NCBI RefSeq assembly: GCF_003721595.1
Contig: NZ_RJJR01000004.1
Span: 1 to 64,000 of the forward strand
Length of the DNA stretch: 64,000 nucleotides
Direction of reading: 5' to 3'
Source of the DNA: Hanamia caeni
GTDB taxonomy: Bacteria; Bacteroidota; Bacteroidia; Chitinophagales; Chitinophagaceae
Numbering within the stretch: position 1 is the stretch's first letter; every line of letters begins with the position of its first letter. Positions 27,231 through 35,718 of this stretch are shown in pieces. Made by a program: the position numbers and the translations under genes. The notes beneath the pieces are model-generated. The model saw nothing but the letters and a program-made list of their open reading frames with translations. It ran no database searches and was not told where the DNA came from.

Positions 27231-28160
27231 ATGAAACGAATTTTAATTATCGCCATTTTTTTATCATCTAACATTTTTACGAATGCTCAGGAAATAGGGG
27301 CTTCTGCAGACTATGTGAAAGAACTAACCTCTGGTTGGGAAGGGGAGCGCTTTAATGATGGAAGGCCTAAAGTATCCGATGTAACTCTTGAGAGATTAAA
27401 AAACTGTACTCTTGAGCAAATATGGGGATACCTGATGAGGAAGGGGTATCACAACCAGGTGGCAAAAGATTGGATCATTCTTAAACCAGGTGAAACGATG
27501 GTGGGAAGAGTTGTTACGGCTCAGTTCATGCCCTCACGACCTGATTTGGACAGCATAGTAAAAGTGCATGGAAAGTTGGAAGGCAGATCTCAGAAAGGCG
27601 GAATTAATATTTGGCCAATTGATATTTTAACGAAAGGCGATGTTTATGTTGCCGACGGTTATGGCAAAATCAAGGACGGGACGCTGATAGGATCAAGTCT
27701 GGGAAATGCCATTTATGGTAAAACCGGCAGGGGAGTTATTTTTTATGGTTCTGTCAGGGATATGCAGGAATTAAAAGATACAAAAGGATTTAATGCCTGG
27801 GTAAAGGGCCACGATCCATCATATATTAAAGATATGACGCCTACAGCGATTAATTCACCTATCAGGATTGGAGAGGTTACAGTGTTTCCCGGCGATGTGG
27901 TTTTTGCCAATGAATATGGGGTTGCTTTTGTACCCGCCTTCCTTATTGATGGGCTGGTCTCAGCTTCTGAAATGACTGCTTTACGCGATGAATTCGAGAG
28001 GGTTCTTCTTCAGCAGGGAAAATATCCCTCAGGACAAATTCATGGCGAGTGGTCGGATACGATTAAAAACGAATTCAGAGCATGGATTGCGAAGTATCCT
28101 AAGAAACTTACCGTTACTTCCAACGAGATAGAGGATTATCTTTCGAAAGAAGGACGTTAA
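27231..28160 (+). CDS. Exported RraA/HMG-aldolase-like protein 3
   Basis: 309 residues with a Sec signal (ending TNAQ). It is closest to the 8701 protein: both begin the mature part with an E/Q-[IV]-GASA-[DE]-Y segment and share DGRPKVSD, ADGYGKIKDGTLIGSSLGNA and GSVRD. Same order after an MR/MLE gene, so it belongs to the duplicated block. Inferred role: cleavage of the keto acid formed by the dehydratase upstream. Confidence 0.84.
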   Translation: MKRILIIAIFLSSNIFTNAQEIGASADYVKELTSGWEGERFNDGRPKVSDVTLERLKNCTLEQIWGYLMRKGYHNQVAKDWIILKPGETMVGRVVTAQFMPSRPDLDSIVKVHGKLEGRSQKGGINIWPIDILTKGDVYVADGYGKIKDGTLIGSSLGNAIYGKTGRGVIFYGSVRDMQELKDTKGFNAWVKGHDPSYIKDMTPTAINSPIRIGEVTVFPGDVVFANEYGVAFVPAFLIDGLVSASEMTALRDEFERVLLQQGKYPSGQIHGEWSDTIKNEFRAWIAKYPKKLTVTSNEIEDYLSKEGR

Positions 28161-28326
28161 AAAATTCTTTTAAGCCGGCAATGCTAAGTGGCCGGATAAA
28201 GTGATAAAAATCTACTGAAAATTCTTAAGTCATTGTTTGCCATGCAGGAAGGATTGAAATCCTAAAAAGTAATCAGCATCGGGAAATATTTTTTTTAAAA
28301 AAGACTTTTTAAACTCCCCCAGACAT

Positions 28327-28347
28327 GCATAAGCAAGACTCTTATGC
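28327..28347 (+). promoter_or_regulatory. Conserved hairpin upstream of the FecR remnant
   Basis: GCATAAG/CTTATGC, a perfect seven-pair stem with a seven-base loop. It corresponds to the hairpin at 9695-9715 and lies in a longer conserved stretch (CTCCCCCA before it, TAATARCGTA after it). Confidence 0.4.
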
Positions 28348-28377
28348 TAATAACGTATTGTAACTTTCAACCGATTA

Positions 28378-28544
28378 ATGCCTGTGTCGAGATTAGAGTA
28401 TTTAGAGATTAGCGTATTTATTTGATTGCTATGTCGATCGTAAGTATTCCTTTTTTGAACGCATACCAGGATGAAAATTCAATTCGCAACAGCTTACCGG
28501 AAGGCAGTGTAAAAATAATTAAAGGCGTTGCCGCTCGGGGATAA
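28378..28544 (+). pseudogene. Internally deleted FecR remnant
   Basis: The start (MPVSRLEYL) repeats the first nine codons of FecR at 9767, then a stop appears; from about 28465 the text resumes with the late FecR segment (NAYQDENSIRN, EGSVKI), matching the region near 10567-10640, and ends at a TAA. About 330 codons are missing. This is what remains of the third member of the duplicated MR/MLE-RraA-FecR block. The SusC gene downstream thus has no adjacent intact anti-sigma gene. Confidence 0.82.
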
Positions 28545-28576
28545 AATAAAAAAAATGATTATTTCCTGCTTTACTT
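28545..28576 (+). repeat. Dispersed spacer element, copy 5
   Basis: AATAAAAA then TTATTT and GCTTTACTT, directly after the FecR remnant; the corresponding copy follows intact FecR at 10954. Confidence 0.4.
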
Positions 28577-28652
28577 TACTTATAGGAATGAACGAGAACT
28601 CTTAGAAATAAACTGTATTGCTATTATAGCCGGGTAGCGTTTAAAAACAAAA

Positions 28653-28677
28653 CCAGCAATGTTCGCTGCACTGCTGG
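28653..28677 (+). promoter_or_regulatory. Leader hairpin before SusC 2
   Basis: CCAGCA and TGCTGG arms enclose a 13-base loop (inner GCTGCACTG can pair alternatively), 52 bases upstream of the SusC start. It occupies the same place as the hairpin at 15841 before SusC 1, with different sequence. Confidence 0.4.
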
Positions 28678-28729
28678 AGAAGGCTAAAAAGGTCGTTGAA
28701 AACAAATATTATAACCAAAAATCAAAATC

Positions 28730-31700
28730 ATGATTTTAGCTGTAGGTAGCCAAAATAAAAGGGATACCAAATCTTTAAAACCCAAAGCATGGATGATTAT
28801 GAAACTAACAATTGTATTATTGTTGTTTTTTACTTTCAAGGTCAATGCCAAAAGCGACGCCCAGAAGATTACAATTATCAAAGAGAATGTCCGCTTAACG
28901 GAGGTCTTTAAGATGATTGAGCGCCAAACCGGCTATTTATTTTTCTATGATAAAGCTTTAATAAACAACAGAGCTCCTGTTGATGTTTCAATTAAAGATG
29001 CCACCCTTACCCAGGCCTTATCAATCTGTCTCAATGGTCAGCATCTCACGTATTCTATCGTAAGGAACACTGTTGTAATTCAACCTGCAAAGGAGCCTTT
29101 CCAACCCGTGCAAACCACTCTTATCGAGGCTCCGCCTCCCATAGAAGTGCACGGTAACGTCCAGGATGAAAATGGTAATCCGCTTCCAGGCGCAAGTGTT
29201 ACCATAAAGGGTAGCCGTACGGGAGTTACTACAGATGCCGGCGGAAACTTTACAATTAGTGTCCCCACTACAGCCACTATTCTGGTATTTTCCTATACAG
29301 GCTACGATAAACAGGAAATCCAGGTGGGCACACGACAAAACCTGAATGTCAAATTAAACAGGATTGATAATTCACTGAATGAGGTAGTAGTTACTGCCCT
29401 GGGTGTTAAAAAATTAAAGCGCGGATTGGTGTATGCAGCCGCAGAAGTGAAAGGTTCTGAATTTACAGAAGCCAGGGAAAATAATGTAGCCAGTGCTCTT
29501 ACAGGCAAAATTGCCGGAGTAGATGCAACACAGATTGCTTCAGGTCCCGGCGGTTCAAGTCGTGTAGTTATTCGTGGAGTGGGCGCCATTAATCCAAATG
29601 CTAATAATCAACCGCTGTATGTGGTAAATGGCTCGCCAATTTATAATGGAAATGGCGGTGCCTCTGCAAGCAGCACCGGATTCAATTATGATGTTGGTGA
29701 TGGAATTTCAAGTATTAATCCGGATGATATTGAGTCGATAACCGTTTTAAAAAGCGGCGCTGCTGCTGCTTTGTATGGGAGCCAGGCAGCTAACGGCGTT
29801 ATCCTTATTACCACTAAGTCAGGAAGAGCTCAGAAAGGAATTGGTGTAAGTTATAATACAAACCTGATGATTGGAACGCCGGCTACTTATCCTAACTATC
29901 AATATGAGTATGGCTCAGGGAACGATGGAGTGAAACCAGCTACACAGGCCGCTGCGCTTAGTGCAGGCCGGTTATCTTATGGAGCAAAAATAGATGGATC
30001 ATCCGTAATACAGTTTGATGGAGTAATGCGTCCATATAAGGCTGTGCACGTGAAAGATAATATCAATAATTTCTATCAGCCTTCAAGTGATTTTACTAAC
30101 ACAATTGCCTTCTTTGGAGGAACCAGAGCGCTTAATTTCAGGTTTTCTTTATCGGATTTAAATTCAAAAGCCCAAACCCCTAACTCGACTTTTGATAGAA
30201 AAACTTCTAACCTGAGCCTTGTTTCTAATTTAGGTAAAAATGATTTTATAACTATTGAGGGCAACGCTCAATATAATTATGAAAAAGGCCACAACAGACC
30301 TAATGTCGGCTATGCAGAATTAAACCCAAGCTGGGCAACCTATTTGTTAGGAAATACAGTAGATATAAGGTCCTTAAAGCCCGGATACGATAAAGAAACC
30401 GGAAAAGAAATTGAATGGAATCCGGTGCCGGCCGCACCAAATCCGTGGTTTGTGGTTAATAAAACAGGAAATGATGATAAGAGAAACCGGTTCATTGGTT
30501 CAGGAAGCGTGCAGATCAATTTTACTAAGGATTTGTTTATTAAAGGAACAGTAGCAAAAGATTTTATCTTCACTGACAGGTACAATTATGTGCCTATAGG
30601 ATCTGCATTTACTCCCAAAGGATATTATAATTCTTACCAGTCCCAAAATGATGTCACGACTTTACGCGCTACCATAAATTATAGTACATCCTTTTTGAAA
30701 AATTTTGATGTGAGCGCTTTTGTAGGGGCCAACAGGGAACGCAACAATGCGATCTTTGGACAAATTACCGGCAGGGAATTTATTTTGCCGGATTTTATCA
30801 GCTATACAAATCTCTCTACCCTGGATGCGCCTTCCCGCGCAGAAACTCATTTTGGCACTAATTCATTATTTGCTTCGGCAGATATTGATTTTAAAAAAAT
30901 AATTTATTTGTCTGTCACTGGCCGGCAGGACTGGTTTTCAACGTTAAATCCTGGAAATAACGGAATTTTTTATCCTTCAGTAGGCGCAAGCGCTATTCTG
31001 TCGGATGCTTTTTCTCTTCCTAAATCCATCAGCTTTCTAAAAATCAGGGGCTCATGGGCACAGGTAGGAAATGCCACCGTTGACCCTTATGCTATTAATC
31101 AAACGTATTCATTAACTACCGGGGGATTTAATGGAGTTCCGGTATTAAATGCGCCTAACAGACTTCCCAATCCATCGCTAAGACCATTGACAGTGACAAC
31201 TTCAGAGGGTGGCTTTGAATTGAGATTGTTTCAAAATCGCCTGGGAATTGATGCCACTTATTATAACAGGCTAACAACAAACAACATACTTCGTCCTGAT
31301 ATTTCCAATGCTTCCGGATATTTGGCTGGTGACCAGAATGTCGGAACATTGAGAAATCACGGGATAGAAATTTTATTAACCGGCACTCCTATCGTCCGGC
31401 AAAACTTTAGGTGGAATGTAAGTTATAACATGGCATGGAACCGGAATGATATCATTAGCCTGGCCCCGGGCCTTACCACACTCACCATCGGAAGCGGTAT
31501 TTCAGGCGGAGTTACCATTGTTTCCCAGGTGGGATTACCTTATGGTACCATGCAGGGATTGGTTTTCCTGAAAGATGCAAAAGGTGTACAGGTGTACAAT
31601 AAAACGAGTGGTTATGAAGCCAGTGTTAGAGCTAACCTTGGCGTTGCCAATCCTCCATACCTGATGGGGTTGACAAACGATTTTCATTATAAAAAATTTT

Positions 31701-32191
31701 CATTGAACATTTTGTTGGATGCCAAATTTGGCGCAGTGGGATATAGTAATCTGTGGCAATATGCATCCCGGTTTGGGCTCACAAAAGAAACTTTGCCAGG
31801 CCGTGAAGGCGGGTTACAACTTACAGGCGTTGATCAGGATGGAAACCCTTTCAGCAAATTATGGCCGGTAGAACAGTTGGATACCTACTATAACAACAGA
31901 GGAAATAATTATTCAGGCAGTGTAAATGTGTTCAAAACAGATTTTGTAAAATTGAGAAGTTTGATTTTAAGTTATGATTTGCCCGTACAAAAAATAAAAT
32001 TTGTTCCTCTGCAATCCGCATCTATAAGCCTTGTTGCGCGTAACCTGGCCATTATCTACCGGGACAAAAGAGTAAAAGATGCCGGCCTTGATCCTGAATT
32101 TGAACAAACAGTTAGCAATATTACTGGTACTTCAGGTACTGGCGAGCCAAGAACCCGCAACATAGGATTAAACTTAAATATTATATTCTAA
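28730..32191 (+). CDS. SusC-family TonB-dependent receptor 2, with STN domain
   Basis: 1153 residues. Signal peptide with core MKLTIVLLLFFTFKV (an internal ATG at 28799 is an alternative start), STN domain (TEVFKMIERQTGYLFFYDK), carboxypeptidase-regulatory-like domain (EVHGNVQDENGNPLPGASVT), plug (VVVTALGVKKLKRGLVYAA, then GAAAALYGSQAANGVI) and barrel ending in NLNIIF. The STN domain implies signalling through a FecR, yet the adjacent FecR is a remnant; the intact FecR at 9767 could serve it. The SusD partner is 19 bp downstream. Confidence 0.93.
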   Translation: MILAVGSQNKRDTKSLKPKAWMIMKLTIVLLLFFTFKVNAKSDAQKITIIKENVRLTEVFKMIERQTGYLFFYDKALINNRAPVDVSIKDATLTQALSICLNGQHLTYSIVRNTVVIQPAKEPFQPVQTTLIEAPPPIEVHGNVQDENGNPLPGASVTIKGSRTGVTTDAGGNFTISVPTTATILVFSYTGYDKQEIQVGTRQNLNVKLNRIDNSLNEVVVTALGVKKLKRGLVYAAAEVKGSEFTEARENNVASALTGKIAGVDATQIASGPGGSSRVVIRGVGAINPNANNQPLYVVNGSPIYNGNGGASASSTGFNYDVGDGISSINPDDIESITVLKSGAAAALYGSQAANGVILITTKSGRAQKGIGVSYNTNLMIGTPATYPNYQYEYGSGNDGVKPATQAAALSAGRLSYGAKIDGSSVIQFDGVMRPYKAVHVKDNINNFYQPSSDFTNTIAFFGGTRALNFRFSLSDLNSKAQTPNSTFDRKTSNLSLVSNLGKNDFITIEGNAQYNYEKGHNRPNVGYAELNPSWATYLLGNTVDIRSLKPGYDKETGKEIEWNPVPAAPNPWFVVNKTGNDDKRNRFIGSGSVQINFTKDLFIKGTVAKDFIFTDRYNYVPIGSAFTPKGYYNSYQSQNDVTTLRATINYSTSFLKNFDVSAFVGANRERNNAIFGQITGREFILPDFISYTNLSTLDAPSRAETHFGTNSLFASADIDFKKIIYLSVTGRQDWFSTLNPGNNGIFYPSVGASAILSDAFSLPKSISFLKIRGSWAQVGNATVDPYAINQTYSLTTGGFNGVPVLNAPNRLPNPSLRPLTVTTSEGGFELRLFQNRLGIDATYYNRLTTNNILRPDISNASGYLAGDQNVGTLRNHGIEILLTGTPIVRQNFRWNVSYNMAWNRNDIISLAPGLTTLTIGSGISGGVTIVSQVGLPYGTMQGLVFLKDAKGVQVYNKTSGYEASVRANLGVANPPYLMGLTNDFHYKKFSLNILLDAKFGAVGYSNLWQYASRFGLTKETLPGREGGLQLTGVDQDGNPFSKLWPVEQLDTYYNNRGNNYSGSVNVFKTDFVKLRSLILSYDLPVQKIKFVPLQSASISLVARNLAIIYRDKRVKDAGLDPEFEQTVSNITGTSGTGEPRTRNIGLNLNIIF

Positions 32192-32210
32192 AGATATTAA
32201 ACGACTTATC

Positions 32211-33746
32211 ATGAAAGTAAAATTTTTAAAGTTATTACTGTTTTCAGTCAGCATAATTCTTATTTCCTCTTGTAATAAAGCAAGCCTTACAGATTTAAAT
32301 AAAAATCCGAACGCTACTGAAACGGCAGTGCCCGACTACTTATTTACGGGTGCAATTTTGGCAACCCCTGCTTTTAATTATTCAGTCCTGGCTGAAGGAA
32401 TGCAATATTTTTCAACTTACAAAGAAGTACCTGCCGTAGGAGACAAGTTCTATAGCTTTAATGGAACAGTGGCGCCATTTGACAGTTTTTACGTTTCAAA
32501 ATTGAACAGGCTAAGTCAGTTGGAAGCGCTTCTGCAGGGGCCCGATGATGTGAACAAAAATGCTTTAGTGCAAATTTTGAAAGTATATGAGTTTCATCAA
32601 TTGACAGATGTAGCCGGCGATATACCTTATTCAGAGGCATTAAAAGGCAAAGGGAATCTACAGCCTAAGTACGATACGCAAAAAGACATCTATACAGATA
32701 TGCTGAATAAGCTGGATGCTGCTGCAAGCGCTTTGGATCCTTCGAAGCCTTCATTTGGGAACGCAGACCTGTTTTACAAGGGAGATGTAGCGAGGTGGAA
32801 AAAATTCGCATATACGCTGATGCTCAGGTTAGCAATGCGCTTAACCAACGTAGATCCTGACATGTCAAAGACATGGGTTCAAAAAGCAATAGCTGGCGGA
32901 CTAATTTCTTCTGATGCAGATATCGCGAAGATATCTTATGCAAATGTTGCCGGCGCTCAAAACCCCCAGGTTCGCGCTATGCTGGATGGCAACTATATCA
33001 GTCCCGGTGGAGATAATGTAGAAGGAGGAAAATACGCTGCAACATTTATAGATTATCTAAAAAGCACAAAAGATCCCCGTTTAGGAGTAATTTCAGTTGT
33101 TTGGGTGCCAACTTCAACAGGTTATACCGCAGATAATTCATTTAATATCCAGCGCGGAATGGTGAGTGGAAGCCTCAACACTAAACCCACCGATTTCGAT
33201 ACGTATTCTGAACCGTCACCGTTAATAATAAATGTAGCTGCTCCCATTATCATATTGGGTCCTTCAGAAGCTTATTTATTATTAGCAGAAGCGGCTTTGA
33301 GGGGTTGGACCAGCAGCCTGACTGCCGAACAAGCTTATGACAAAGGCGTGGAAGCCGGAATGACGCAATGGGCATTATATCCTACTGCTGGTAATATTTC
33401 AGGTGTCATTACTGAAAACCAGATTAATGAGTATAAATCGCTAAATCCTTACAATTCCGCCGGTACTTTTGAGCAGCAATTAGAACAAATTTCGACACAA
33501 AAATGGGTGTCTTTGTTTGGAAACGATTATGAAGTTTATTCAAACTGGCGGAGAACCGGCTATCCGGTGCTAACTCCCGTTAATTATCCGGGAAACGTGA
33601 CCGGAGGCAAAATGTTCCGCCGGTTTTCTATACCTGAATCAGAAAATTTAACTAATCATGATAATTATGTTGAAGCGCTGCAACGACAAGGTTTTGCAGA
33701 ATTGAACGGAGATAATTTATTGACGAGGGTATGGTGGGATAAGTAA
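32211..33746 (+). CDS. SusD-like outer-membrane substrate-binding lipoprotein 2
   Basis: 511 residues with a lipoprotein signal (LISSC, Cys at about residue 22) and SusD_2-type features: DLNKNPNAT near the start, VYEFHQLTDVAGDIPYSEAL, and a C-terminal NWRRTGYPVLTPV segment. It pairs with the SusC 19 bp upstream. It differs clearly from the 19455 SusD, so the two pairs probably bind different ligands. The genes that follow (PLP enzymes, lactonase, amidohydrolase) suggest uptake of an amino-sugar-containing ligand; this is inference. Confidence 0.92.
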   Translation: MKVKFLKLLLFSVSIILISSCNKASLTDLNKNPNATETAVPDYLFTGAILATPAFNYSVLAEGMQYFSTYKEVPAVGDKFYSFNGTVAPFDSFYVSKLNRLSQLEALLQGPDDVNKNALVQILKVYEFHQLTDVAGDIPYSEALKGKGNLQPKYDTQKDIYTDMLNKLDAAASALDPSKPSFGNADLFYKGDVARWKKFAYTLMLRLAMRLTNVDPDMSKTWVQKAIAGGLISSDADIAKISYANVAGAQNPQVRAMLDGNYISPGGDNVEGGKYAATFIDYLKSTKDPRLGVISVVWVPTSTGYTADNSFNIQRGMVSGSLNTKPTDFDTYSEPSPLIINVAAPIIILGPSEAYLLLAEAALRGWTSSLTAEQAYDKGVEAGMTQWALYPTAGNISGVITENQINEYKSLNPYNSAGTFEQQLEQISTQKWVSLFGNDYEVYSNWRRTGYPVLTPVNYPGNVTGGKMFRRFSIPESENLTNHDNYVEALQRQGFAELNGDNLLTRVWWDK

Positions 33747-33812
33747 GTTTCAGGAGGGAAACAGATGGATTAGCCAAATCAGGCCCTTTTATAAAAAAAG
33801 TGGAATAATGCG

Positions 33813-33846
33813 CAGTAAAGGCATATTTAACACTAAAATGTATTTT
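33813..33846 (-). repeat. Dispersed spacer element, copy 6
   Basis: On the minus strand the sequence ends in CTTTACTGC after a TTAAATATGC stretch. It lies downstream of SusD 2 in antisense orientation and is one of the weaker matches. Confidence 0.3.
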
Positions 33847-33928
33847 GACATACAAGGTAAGGTAGGCAGGGAAAAGAAAACGAAAAAATTAAAATGGTGA
33901 AACGCTCTCTCTTGGCAAATAATAGGTT

Positions 33929-35554
33929 ATGAAACGCAGAGAATTAATTAAAAATTTAAGTTTTGTTCCATTAGCAGGGGTTACAGGGAGCGGATTCCCA
34001 TCTCTATTGGCAGCAAACCATAGTATGAAAATGCCATTGGAGAAATACGCTAAAGAAAAAGGAAGAGAAAGTATTTATGAATCGCTTGGTGTTAGGCCGG
34101 TGATAAATGGACGCGGCACTATTACCATCATAGGAGGATGTAGAATGTTACCAGAAGTAGAACAAGCCATGCGTGAAGCAACGCGTGAGTATGTAGAAAT
34201 CGATGAATTAATGGATGCTGTAGGTCAGCGTATAGGTCAACTTACCGGTGCAGAATCAGCAATCGTAACTACTGGTGCCACCGGCGCATTAATTATGGCA
34301 ACTACCGGAATTTTGACTGGTGGTAATCCGGACAGACTTTGGCAGCTTCCTGATCTTTCCGGAATGAAAAATGAGGTGATTATTCCTAAATATTCCTGGA
34401 CCGCCTATGAATCCGCGATAAGGGGAACAGGAGTGAAGATGGTCACCGTAGAAAGCCGGGCTCAACTTGAATCTGCTTTAGGACCTCAAACGGCTATGAT
34501 ACTTGTATTAGCGGGTTCAAATTCTATGAATGGCCCGCTTTCAACGAAAGAAATATCGTCAGTAGTTAAGCCAATCGGAGTTCCAATACTCGTAGATGCC
34601 GCTGCGGAAGGGCTTCCTTTACCTAATCCCCATATAAGCCATGGTGCTGACTTAGTAGCATATAGCGGAGGAAAATATTTAGGCGGGCCACAATGCGCAG
34701 GCTTGTTAATTGGCAGAAAAAATTTGATCAAGGCTGCATGGGTAACAAGTTCTCCTCATCATGGATATGGCCGTGGATATAAAGTCGGACGCGAAGAAAT
34801 TCTCGGGATGTTGGCCGCAGTGGAAACGTGGAGAAAACGGGATCATTATGAAGAAACTAAAATTTGGACAGCGAGACTGAATTATATCGCTAATCGGCTG
34901 AAGTCGGTCCGGGGAGTTACATCAGAAATTCATCAGCCACCGCCCGAACAGCTTTCGAATCCGAGTCCCTCGTTACGCGTAACATGGAACACTTCAATAA
35001 TAGACCTCACAGGATATGATGTTGAGCATATTCTTTGGGACAGCAATCCCAGAGTGGCAGTCAGTGGAATGGGCAGTTTCTTGCCATTTCCTCCCAACTT
35101 GAATCCAAACATTGAAATCAATTCTTCACAATTAAATGATGGAGAAGAAAAGATAATTGCTGACAGGGTTTTTGAAGTGTTTTCACATCCGCCGGTAATA
35201 CCTAAGCTAAGCGGTAAACCTTCGTTCAATATTGATGGAGAGTGGGATTTGGAGATGAAGTTTGCTGCGGAAATTGATCACCAAAAATTTGTTTTTAAAC
35301 AAAATAATAATGAACTGAAAGGTACTCACTTTGCAAGTTATGGCGATCGGGAGTTATCGGGAACATTATATGGGAAGAGTATTTTTATACAGAGCTCTTA
35401 CACACTTAATGGTTCCCGGCTAAATTTTTCGTTTAGTGGAAATGTTAATGATAATGGTAATATGGGAGGCCGTGTTAGCCTAAGTGAATATGGCCTGGCA
35501 GATTGGAAAGCAACCCGGCATGTTTATTCACCAAGGGATAGCTATCGTGGATAA
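33929..35554 (+). CDS. Exported SelA/DgaE-like PLP enzyme 1 with extra C-terminal beta domain
   Basis: 541 residues. Tat-type start MKRRELIKNL with a hydrophobic stretch to about residue 28. The SelA-like fold (type I PLP) has D223 (LVDAAA) and the Schiff-base lysine K249 in SGGKYLGGPQ. True SelA acts on seryl-tRNA in the cytoplasm; exported members cannot, and the related DgaE is a glucosaminate-6-phosphate ammonia-lyase. I therefore infer an ammonia-lyase or related beta-elimination on an amino acid or amino-sugar acid. Residues about 430-541 form a separate, beta-rich domain (NIDGEWDLEMKFAAE, GNVNDNGNMGGRVSL, YGLADWKATRH) absent from the three paralogues; perhaps binding. Confidence 0.82.
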   Translation: MKRRELIKNLSFVPLAGVTGSGFPSLLAANHSMKMPLEKYAKEKGRESIYESLGVRPVINGRGTITIIGGCRMLPEVEQAMREATREYVEIDELMDAVGQRIGQLTGAESAIVTTGATGALIMATTGILTGGNPDRLWQLPDLSGMKNEVIIPKYSWTAYESAIRGTGVKMVTVESRAQLESALGPQTAMILVLAGSNSMNGPLSTKEISSVVKPIGVPILVDAAAEGLPLPNPHISHGADLVAYSGGKYLGGPQCAGLLIGRKNLIKAAWVTSSPHHGYGRGYKVGREEILGMLAAVETWRKRDHYEETKIWTARLNYIANRLKSVRGVTSEIHQPPPEQLSNPSPSLRVTWNTSIIDLTGYDVEHILWDSNPRVAVSGMGSFLPFPPNLNPNIEINSSQLNDGEEKIIADRVFEVFSHPPVIPKLSGKPSFNIDGEWDLEMKFAAEIDHQKFVFKQNNNELKGTHFASYGDRELSGTLYGKSIFIQSSYTLNGSRLNFSFSGNVNDNGNMGGRVSLSEYGLADWKATRHVYSPRDSYRG

Positions 35555-35648
35555 GCTTGATACCAGGCGCGGAACAGGTTCGCCTAAAGACTGGAGGAAT
35601 CAAAAAATAAGTAAAGAGATCGTGAGAGACTTGAAAGCATTAATTTAA
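35520..35648 (+). other. Short open frame overlapping the end of PLP enzyme 1
   Basis: A 42-codon frame, offset from the gene above, starts at ATG 35520 and ends at 35648; its translation (TGSPKDWRNQKISKE, then IVRDLKALI) reads like a protein C-terminus. It could be the tail of a lost gene or chance. I do not recognise it. Confidence 0.2.
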
Positions 35649-35718
35649 GTGAATTATTGGGAATGATTAGAAATAAACAATAATTTACAGAACCATTTTA
35701 AAGCATCCGGAAATAAAA

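Noticed and set aside
28170..28200. Hairpin CCGGC/GCCGG after RraA-like protein 3 as a terminator
   Set aside because: Five pairs, an 11-base loop and no U-run; too weak to call.
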